Origin: CAIRDP01 sp037141915
Lineage (GTDB): Bacteria; Bacteroidota; Bacteroidia; Bacteroidales; FEN-979
Reading direction: 5' to 3'
Assembly: GCA_037141915.1 (NCBI GenBank)
Contig: JBAXBP010000227.1
Location: 1-5,374 of the forward strand
DNA length: 5,374 bases
Each line of letters begins with the position of its first letter. Position 1 is the first letter of the stretch. Both the position numbers and the translations under genes were made by a program. Shown here in pieces: positions 1 through 5,203 of this stretch. The notes under the pieces were generated by a model, which was not told where the DNA came from, did not search any database, and worked only from the letters and a program-made list of their open reading frames with translations.

Positions 1-37
1 TTTAATAAAAGTGCGCCGGCCAACGCCTGTCTTTTTT

Positions 38-78
38 GCAACTTCTTTCTTTGGCTGGATTGGAAAGAAAAAAGTTGC
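38..78. repeat. Imperfect inverted repeat, REP-like hairpin
   Basis: Positions 38-52 (GCAACTTCTTTCTTT) pair with 64-78 (AAAGAAAAAAGTTGC) over 15 positions with a single A/C mismatch at 45/71, leaving an 11-nt loop at 53-63. A T6 run (32-37) lies just to the left. In neither direction is the stem followed by a T-run: plus-strand reading gives CAAAGC and minus-strand reading gives AAAAAA. It therefore does not look like a standard intrinsic terminator. Its length, loop and intergenic position suggest a dispersed palindromic element, as is common between Bacteroidota genes, but its copy number cannot be seen from one window. Confidence 0.6.
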
Positions 79-84
79 CAAAGC

Positions 85-116
85 TTTTGAAATAAAGGAA
101 AATTTCGGTATCTTTG
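85..116 (+). promoter_or_regulatory. Bacteroidota-type promoter for the small antitoxin-like gene
   Basis: A TTTG -33 element (86-89, within TTTTG at 85-89) is followed after 19 bp by TATCTTTG (109-116), an exact match to the Bacteroidota -7 consensus TAnnTTTG. The spacing is within the known range for this primary sigma factor. The -7 box ends only 4 bp before the ATG at 121, so the transcript would begin at or next to the start codon, giving a leaderless or nearly leaderless mRNA. The purine-rich AAAGGAA at 94-100 would lie upstream of the predicted transcription start and so is unlikely to act as a ribosome binding site. Confidence 0.7.
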
Positions 117-120
117 TCAT

Positions 121-273
121 ATGAAGACCAAGCCAGTAAATAAACCTTCTTTCGACACAATTTTTAGTAATGCCATTGCATCTGCAAAAATTGAAGGCAT
201 CCGGTTTGATAAAAAAACGCTAACCAATATTAGAAAGGAAGCGCTTAAGAAACTGGAAACAAATTCCCGATAA
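121..273 (+). CDS. Small class I Fic antitoxin (VbhA-like), convergent with fic
   Basis: This 50-residue protein starts at ATG 121 and stops at TAA 271-273. Its core reads ASAKIEGIRFD at residues 20-30, which contains the Fic-inhibitory signature (S/T)-x-x-x-E-(G/N) as S21, E25 and G26. The following Asp and a lysine-rich helix to the C-terminus match the layout of Bartonella VbhA, which is about 60 residues long. In that family the motif's Glu occupies the Fic active site, contacts the last Arg of the Fic motif and blocks productive ATP binding, so the toxin cannot AMPylate its targets. The neighbouring Fic protein lacks such a motif, which supports pairing. The gene has its own promoter, and its last 29 bp overlap the 3' end of fic on the other strand. 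The antitoxin role is inferred from motif and context; reading frame and start are clear, as no other in-frame ATG exists. Confidence 0.8.
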   Translation: MKTKPVNKPSFDTIFSNAIASAKIEGIRFDKKTLTNIRKEALKKLETNSR

Positions 274-880
274 TTTCTATCATTGCTGAATAATCCTTAT
301 CATCCCCTTTGTTCAGTGCTTCGATATACTGTGGATAATTATCTTTCCTGAATTTATCTAATTCCAGGGAAGGATACCCTGCTCTATTGGCCATCAAATC
401 GGCAAAAATCCTGGCAGTCCGACCATTTCCTTCCCTGAATGGATGGATATGGATTAACTCACAATGCACAATAGCAATGTCTTCAATCAATTTCTTAGCA
501 TCTTCATAGTCAGATGGCAATTTTGAAAGGAATTCCAACTCAAGATAAATCATTCCTCTTGGGATAAAATCGCAAGCTAGGAATTGATGACCACCTTTAG
601 AAAGGTTCACATCGCGGTATTTTCCGGCAAATGGATAAAGATAACCAAGAGCGGTCCTGTGAATTAACCGAATATACTTTTCATCAAATTTCGTTTTCTT
701 CGTCAATTTATCAGTAAAAATCACCTGGGCTTGAATGAAACCAATCGTTTCTTCTTCAGCAGCCTTCTGCGGATCAATAATCCCAAGATTATTTTTCAGG
801 ACGGAACTCCCCATTTCATAATAAAGGGGATCATTTGCCTTTTTCTCTTCCGAAACTTCATATGGCCTTGGGTTCGACAT
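245..880 (-). CDS. fic: Fic-domain protein, probable AMPylating toxin (class I)
   Basis: This 211-residue cytoplasmic protein has a complete Fic core motif HPFREGNGRTAR at residues 146-157: catalytic H146, E150 for metal binding, the G151-N152-G153 anion hole, and R154 and R157 for nucleotide phosphates. The flap that aligns the target lies around residues 96-107 (GGHQFLACDFIP). Such enzymes transfer AMP from ATP to a hydroxyl side chain; VbhT-like toxins modify DNA gyrase and topoisomerase IV, but the target here is unknown. Length and N-terminal region (LKNNLGIIDP at 28-37) resemble stand-alone VbhT-type Fic domains. I find no (S/T)xxxE(G/N) motif, so it should be class I and need a separate inhibitor, most likely the convergent 50-residue protein. 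The ATG at 878-880 is one base after the TGA of the large restriction-modification gene (TGATATG), indicating co-transcription and translational coupling. No internal promoter of TAnnTTTG type was seen ahead of it. Confidence 0.92.
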   Translation of the reverse strand: MSNPRPYEVSEEKKANDPLYYEMGSSVLKNNLGIIDPQKAAEEETIGFIQAQVIFTDKLTKKTKFDEKYIRLIHRTALGYLYPFAGKYRDVNLSKGGHQFLACDFIPRGMIYLELEFLSKLPSDYEDAKKLIEDIAIVHCELIHIHPFREGNGRTARIFADLMANRAGYPSLELDKFRKDNYPQYIEALNKGDDKDYSAMIEIIGNLFPVS

Positions 881-881
881 A

Positions 882-3800
882 TCAGAAAGATTGTTCGATT
901 ATCTTTATCTCCTCTTCTGTTAATCCATATAGCGTATAAACCAATTGGTCAATCTCTTGTTCCAAGGCACTTGTGTCGGCATTGGGATTGGCATTTTTGA
1001 TAGCGAGGATTTGAGCCACATTTTCAATAATTGGCCTTTTGTCTTGTTCCGAAATAACAGGAATCGGGAGTTTTCGCAATTCAGCAAGGGTAGTCTGCCT
1101 GAAATCATCCTTTGTTGCAATTGAGGATGATTTTAAATAAAGATATGAAATAAATCGACTGCATAAAATACCCAATAAATATAATGGTTGGAATCGTTGA
1201 TCAATGGGAATAAATGGATTAATATCTTTCTTAAAGACAAGTTTTTCATCACAGTATGCAACTGAAAGCCGATCTTGCCTATTTATAATTCGTCGAATTA
1301 ATATTTTGTCCTCCGCTTCATAAAACTGTTTTAATGATTTCATCTCAGAAAGACTAATCATGTAGACTTCAGCTTTGATAAGTGAGTAATTGTATACATT
1401 CCCTTTTGACAAAAAAGGGTAAGAATTTTCATCACAAATGTCACTCTCTATCTTTGAAAATCGACTGCCTGAAAGGCCCTGTGTTGATTTTGTGATTGTC
1501 CCAAGAGAAATAAATTTTGGTTCTGAGAATTTCGAAATCAAACTACCAATATTTTTATCAAGAATTATTTTATAATCTGGTGACTTGAGTTTAGAAATAT
1601 CGATTATCTCAAATGCACAATACCTCAAATCAGAAATAATGGCTTTTTTATCGAAATTATAAATGGCATAACTTGGTGACTGATAATTTGAAAAACTATA
1701 AATCCCAGTATCAACATAGGCATCTTCAAAAGTATTAAACGGTAAATTTATTATCTGATTTATTCCTTTTCCCGTGATAAGAAACTTTCTAAAAATTGAA
1801 TAGTTCTCTCCTGTTTGCCAGGTTTGGGGTGCTATATAAGATACTAGGCCTGTTTTTCTAACAACCCAGAAACCTTCAATCATAAACATTACGGAAGTTT
1901 CATACTTCCTTTCAAATTGGGGAAATTTATTTCTAAAAATGACTTTTTCGATGTCGGTAAAAGACTCCAATGGAATATACGGCGGATTCCCAATCACCAC
2001 ATCAAACCCCACGAAATCCCCTTCATCATTGAGCACTTCCGGAAATTCGAAACGCCATTCAAAGGCATTTTCATAGACTTTATTGTTTTTAATCTCATCG
2101 AGTTCGGTTTCGAGTTTCTTGATTTTACCGGTGAGTTCATTTACCTTTTTATTCCATTCGGTCAGTTCTTTTTTTGATCGTTCGAACAGGAAGGTCTGGT
2201 TTGTATGGGTAAAGAGATCGCCATTCAGTTTTTTAAGTTGAACTAAACGCTTATCATTGGCTGCTACTTCTGTTTCAAAATCAGACTTGATCGATTTAAT
2301 CAAGTTTTCCATTTCCCTCTTTTCTTCCTTACCCCGGGCATTACGGTAAGTCATCACTGCAAGACGATAGCTGTCGATGTTCCATTTGCTTTTCTTCAGT
2401 GCCTGTTTAATATCGGCATCCAGAGCATAGCGGGAGATCAGGGAATTACCGCATTTTATGTTGATGTCGATGTTAGGAAGTGTTTCAAGCTCGGTATAAT
2501 TGCTTTCGGCCTTGTAATAGGAGTTTTTAAGTAATTCAATCCATAACCTCAGCCGGCATATCTTTACAGAATTGGGGTTGATATCAACGCCAAACAAACA
2601 ATTCTCAATAATGGTTTGCTTTTCACTGAAAATCGCTTCCTGGACCCGCTGGCTTTCGCGACTCCTGGGATAGTATTCAAACAGTTCACCATCTTCGTCA
2701 GTAATGATCAGCTCGTCATTAGCCACTTCAACGTGATACTCTTTCAACCTCTTTCCATCCTTATCAGCCAATATTTTCAAATCGCTTTTTATGGCAATGA
2801 TCTCGTTCAGAGCTGAAACAAGAAAATGGCCGGAACCTACTGCAGGGTCGCAAATCTTAAGTTGGTTGATGATTTCGTTAGCCTCTTTTTTATCTTCAAT
2901 TTTTTCATACAAACCTTCCAGATTTGCGCAATTCCAGGCTTTCCGCTCATTGAACTTCTGAATAACTGCCCGGCGGATTGTTTCCCGGCACATATACATG
3001 GTGATGAACCCGGGTGTAAAGAATGAGCCGTCTTTGTACCCGTTAATCTTCTCGAAAATAAGACCCAGTACCGAAGAATTGATCAGGGTTTTATTCTCTT
3101 CCTGTATCTCTTCAGCGCCTTCACCAGAGAAGTCATATGCATCAAGGAAGGCAAAGAGATAATCCAGTCCTGTGGAAGATCCGGTCAATCTTTTTCCGGT
3201 ATTGTTTTTCAATACCGTCCCTGAATGAATTGGAATAAGGCAGTCATCCTGCAGATTACTTATAAAAATTGTTTCACGTTCCAATTCGGTGGGCTCAAAA
3301 AGAGAACTATTCAGATAAGGCACTTTTTCAAATATCCCCGCCACAGCAGGATCACGATCCTGTATTTTCTTAGCAAGTACCCGGAAAAACAAACTGTTCA
3401 AGGCATCATATCCCTGGACCTTTTCAATAGTAAGAAATGAAAAGGAAGAACCGCCCTTATTGCATTTCACTAACTGGGCTTCAAGCAGTTTCAAGAATAA
3501 GATACGATTGATCCAAGTGAATACCAATTCAAGCGACACATTGAAAAGTCGTTCCTGAGGGTTCTCTCCGAAACGGGTAGGTTTGCTAATCCGGCTAATC
3601 ATATCGAGGCTATCGATCTGGATCATTGTATTTTCGATCATAGAACCGGGATCACGTTGTCCTTCCAGCTTACGACCGATAAGTTTTTTACTACCCTCTT
3701 TAGTTTCGGTTAACCCGATAATATGAAGCAATTCGGTATAGAATGCTTTATCGAGGCTGTTGCTATCGTTTACAAAGGGTAGCTTGAGCAAATGTTCGGG

Positions 3801-4493
3801 TGAAAGCAGCTTGTAGAGGGCAATTAATTTGGAATCATCTTTTTTGTCTTCATTTCTCAGGGGTTTATCATACTCCCTGAAATCGAACCAAGTGAAATAA
3901 ATTTCGGAAGTTAATGATGCCAGGAAAGGTTCAGCAATCTCCTTATAAAAGAAATCAGTGGTTTTTCCGGCCAGCCTTCCTTCCTCAAAATCGGTGAACC
4001 GCTTAACCAGAGTCTTATTTTGAGCGAATGTTTTTTCGAAGAAATTGGCATCAAACACATACCATTCATAGACATTGGTGGCGACCAGATGCTTAATCTC
4101 AAGATTATGATTTATGATCCGTTCCCGGAGATAATACAAGATAAGTTCCTGGAAAGCTTTTGTATTCAGGTTATCTGGCCGAATCATCTCAGTTTTATTC
4201 GAAGGCTTCTTAGCTTCTATCAATACAGATGGCAAGCTCTTTGAATCCGGACCATTGTGAATTACAAGATCGGTACGATCTTTTGTATTGATATAAAACT
4301 TTGGATGATAGAAGGTATTCTTAAGAAAATCGCCCAGGTCATTTTTGCTATGCTCTTCCGATTCGGATTCATTTAAGTCATCCAGTAAATGGATCAGATT
4401 TTTCTTGAACAACTCTATGACACTTCTGGAAGGTTTTACCTTAAGATAGGCTTTGTTCAGGGATTTACGGGGTGATAGAAGGGTCAATTGCAT
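882..4493 (-). CDS. Type IIG-like restriction-modification enzyme (Eco57I-type methylase with fused nuclease)
   Basis: This 1203-residue single-chain enzyme would both cut and N6-adenine-methylate DNA at a specific site, using S-adenosylmethionine. The N-terminus holds a PD-(D/E)XK-like nuclease signature, TDLVIHN with D75, then IEAKK with E93 and K95. A helical linker follows. The methyltransferase has a motif X-like segment (GSFFTPGF, 489-496), motif I DPAVGSGHF (549-557), motif II-like FGVDINP (634-640) and catalytic NPPY (836-839). A charged helical insertion (about 718-806) sits between the last two. Residues about 985-1145 look like a TaqI/Eco57I-type specificity domain, ending in LAELRKLPIP; the tail (1177-1203) is helical. 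The start at 4491-4493 suits the conserved opening LSPRKSLNKAYLKVKPSR; the in-frame stop at 4515-4517 allows at most 7 extra codons and no other ATG. There is no strong Shine-Dalgarno, as usual in Bacteroidota. fic follows after 1 bp. All key motifs are intact. BREX PglX is a less likely alternative. The recognition sequence cannot be predicted. Confidence 0.9.
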   Translation of the reverse strand: MQLTLLSPRKSLNKAYLKVKPSRSVIELFKKNLIHLLDDLNESESEEHSKNDLGDFLKNTFYHPKFYINTKDRTDLVIHNGPDSKSLPSVLIEAKKPSNKTEMIRPDNLNTKAFQELILYYLRERIINHNLEIKHLVATNVYEWYVFDANFFEKTFAQNKTLVKRFTDFEEGRLAGKTTDFFYKEIAEPFLASLTSEIYFTWFDFREYDKPLRNEDKKDDSKLIALYKLLSPEHLLKLPFVNDSNSLDKAFYTELLHIIGLTETKEGSKKLIGRKLEGQRDPGSMIENTMIQIDSLDMISRISKPTRFGENPQERLFNVSLELVFTWINRILFLKLLEAQLVKCNKGGSSFSFLTIEKVQGYDALNSLFFRVLAKKIQDRDPAVAGIFEKVPYLNSSLFEPTELERETIFISNLQDDCLIPIHSGTVLKNNTGKRLTGSSTGLDYLFAFLDAYDFSGEGAEEIQEENKTLINSSVLGLIFEKINGYKDGSFFTPGFITMYMCRETIRRAVIQKFNERKAWNCANLEGLYEKIEDKKEANEIINQLKICDPAVGSGHFLVSALNEIIAIKSDLKILADKDGKRLKEYHVEVANDELIITDEDGELFEYYPRSRESQRVQEAIFSEKQTIIENCLFGVDINPNSVKICRLRLWIELLKNSYYKAESNYTELETLPNIDINIKCGNSLISRYALDADIKQALKKSKWNIDSYRLAVMTYRNARGKEEKREMENLIKSIKSDFETEVAANDKRLVQLKKLNGDLFTHTNQTFLFERSKKELTEWNKKVNELTGKIKKLETELDEIKNNKVYENAFEWRFEFPEVLNDEGDFVGFDVVIGNPPYIPLESFTDIEKVIFRNKFPQFERKYETSVMFMIEGFWVVRKTGLVSYIAPQTWQTGENYSIFRKFLITGKGINQIINLPFNTFEDAYVDTGIYSFSNYQSPSYAIYNFDKKAIISDLRYCAFEIIDISKLKSPDYKIILDKNIGSLISKFSEPKFISLGTITKSTQGLSGSRFSKIESDICDENSYPFLSKGNVYNYSLIKAEVYMISLSEMKSLKQFYEAEDKILIRRIINRQDRLSVAYCDEKLVFKKDINPFIPIDQRFQPLYLLGILCSRFISYLYLKSSSIATKDDFRQTTLAELRKLPIPVISEQDKRPIIENVAQILAIKNANPNADTSALEQEIDQLVYTLYGLTEEEIKIIEQSF
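1130..1900 (-). other. AT-rich segment encoding the target-recognition domain
   Basis: Within the restriction-modification gene this stretch, about residues 865-1120, is visibly richer in A+T than the rest. Hand counts of GC per 60-base line are 17, 16, 16 and 15 for the lines starting at 1141, 1561, 1681 and 1741. Lines in the methylase and N-terminal parts, starting at 2641 and 3301, have 31 and 27. One line inside the segment (1441) is higher, at 25. The segment coincides with the part of the protein expected to read the DNA target, which fits horizontal replacement of the specificity domain by recombination. Confidence 0.55.
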
Positions 4494-4514
4494 TGTTTTT
4501 GAATAAAATATCTT

Positions 4515-4571
4515 CTATTTCCAGAATGCGAACATACAGATTTCATGATGATTAAATTTGCTTTTCTTCAT
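4515..4571 (-). CDS. Possible 18-residue leader peptide upstream of the restriction-modification gene
   Basis: In the 156-bp gap before the restriction-modification gene there is a short ORF, MKKSKFNHHEICMFAFWK, from ATG at 4569-4571 to TAG at 4515-4517. It is preceded by AGGAG (plus-strand CTCCT at 4577-4581) with 5 bases to the ATG, one of the few canonical Shine-Dalgarno sites in the window. It is in the same frame as the large gene, separated by the TAG plus seven codons. It could be a translated leader that affects expression downstream, a remnant, or chance. I recognise no family. A weak promoter-like AAAATTTG on the minus strand (4590-4597, one mismatch to TAnnTTTG) lies just upstream of the Shine-Dalgarno, with a TTG at 4613-4615 at a rather short 15-bp spacing. 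The rest of the gap shows no other structure. Confidence 0.25.
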   Translation of the reverse strand: MKKSKFNHHEICMFAFWK

Positions 4572-4649
4572 CCTGACTCCTAATACGGGCAAATTTTTTA
4601 TATAATCCTTCTCAACATTGATCTGTTATCAGTTCGTGTTAGTCTGGCA

Positions 4650-4997
4650 TTATTTACCGTTATAAACCACATTAAATACTTCAGGGTTTTTTCTTACTTC
4701 ATTCATTAAATCAAGAAATTCATCGGTTGATTCAGGAATTTTAACTTCTCGGATACCCATATCGTATCCGATGGCAATTTGCTTAAATTGGTACCGTAAA
4801 AACAAGCCAAGTGGAATTTTGGAACCCTCATGGTGAGAGCCGGTCAGAACTATTACTTTGGCTATCCACTCGTTTTCCTTGAAATCTGTCGTCTTTGAAA
4901 ACTCTAGACAATCCTTCTTCATTTGTTCAATAAGGTACATACCCGAAGGTTTGTCCAAATATTGGTCAATTTCTTTATCTGATTTTATTGTAATCAT
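4650..4997 (-). CDS. Hypothetical protein, 115 residues
   Basis: I do not recognise this family. The protein is soluble, with no signal peptide or membrane segment. It begins MITIKSDKEIDQYLDKPSG and has an alternating charged/hydrophobic pattern suggesting a small alpha/beta fold. Its most distinctive parts are a central strand WIAKVIVLTGSHHEG (about residues 44-58), with adjacent His residues H55 and H56, and a tail rich in acidic and amphipathic helix (about 90-107). Sequence character and the convincing ATG-to-TAA span suggest a true gene, as does the lack of any competing frame. Its stop lies 156 bp before the restriction-modification start in the same direction, so both could share a transcript; no terminator hairpin was seen between them. 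The Shine-Dalgarno is absent. Whether it belongs functionally to the restriction-modification/Fic unit is unknown. Confidence 0.7.
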   Translation of the reverse strand: MITIKSDKEIDQYLDKPSGMYLIEQMKKDCLEFSKTTDFKENEWIAKVIVLTGSHHEGSKIPLGLFLRYQFKQIAIGYDMGIREVKIPESTDEFLDLMNEVRKNPEVFNVVYNGK

Positions 4998-5006
4998 AGT
5001 GGTAAA

Positions 5007-5123
5007 TCAATACTGTGTTATCTGTTTTTTTAATATTTTCAAATTACGTTCAATGGCACCTTTAAGCAGTAAAATTAAGCCAAAATTGCATATCGAACTG
5101 CAATTGCTTGTAGAATATTCCAT
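5007..5123 (-). CDS. Possible 38-residue small ORF ahead of the 115-residue gene
   Basis: From ATG at 5121-5123 to TGA at 5007-5009 runs a 38-codon ORF starting MEYSTSNCSS. Its second half, LILLLKGAIERNLKILKKQI, looks like coding sequence: a short hydrophobic run followed by a basic amphipathic helix. It ends 9 bp before the ATG of the 115-residue gene and in the same frame, so only one TGA and three codons separate them. It could be a small upstream gene, a decayed 5' part of a once longer gene, or chance. No Shine-Dalgarno and no TAnnTTTG promoter is evident. The rest of this 206-bp gap (4998-5203) holds only the terminator at its right end and minor repeats. Confidence 0.25.
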   Translation of the reverse strand: MEYSTSNCSSICNFGLILLLKGAIERNLKILKKQITQY

Positions 5124-5174
5124 CGTTCAATGCATAAATACAAACGCCATTACTACTGATAGAACAGTAAGATG

Positions 5175-5196
5175 AAAAGCCCCGGTTTCCCGGGGC
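5175..5196 (-). terminator. Intrinsic terminator of the RadC-like gene
   Basis: Read on the minus strand, the sequence forms GCCCCGG-GAAA-CCGGGGC (5196 down to 5179): a perfect 7-bp, nearly all-GC stem closed by a GNRA-type GAAA tetraloop. It is followed directly by TTTTC (5178-5174). It begins 7 bp after the stop codon of the RadC-like gene, the expected place for a Rho-independent terminator. This separates that gene from the downstream 115-residue gene, the restriction-modification gene and fic. Confidence 0.85.
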
Positions 5197-5203
5197 CAGA
5201 ATT

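Noticed and set aside
38..80. The hairpin at 38-78 as an intrinsic terminator
   Set aside because: The T-run is on the wrong side: on the minus strand the stem is followed by AAAAAA, and on the plus strand by CAAAGC.
272..289. S-x-x-x-E near the Fic C-terminus (S198 to E202), resembling a class III autoinhibitory motif
   Set aside because: The residue after Glu is Ile rather than Gly or Asn, and the segment fits the usual last helix of Fic domains (YSAMIEII), so it does not count as an inhibitory motif.
731..1000. Plus-strand 89-codon ORF
   Set aside because: It is antisense to the clear fic and restriction-modification coding frames, with low-complexity hydrophobic sequence typical of a shadow; the same applies to the other plus-strand ORFs inside 1917-4244.
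882..4493. Assignment as BREX PglX
   Set aside because: Size and NPPY fit, but an N-terminal D...ExK nuclease signature is present and no other BREX genes are in view; a type IIG-like enzyme is the simpler reading.
4515..4571. The MKKSKF start as the N-terminus of an IS3-type OrfA transposase remnant
   Set aside because: Only the first six residues resemble that family; no helix-turn-helix continuation or terminal inverted repeats are present.
5047..5132. 9-bp direct repeat CGTTCAATG at 5047-5055 and 5124-5132, and the small inverted repeat TACTG/CAGTA at 5154-5169
   Set aside because: They are too short and too few to separate from chance in AT-rich intergenic DNA.
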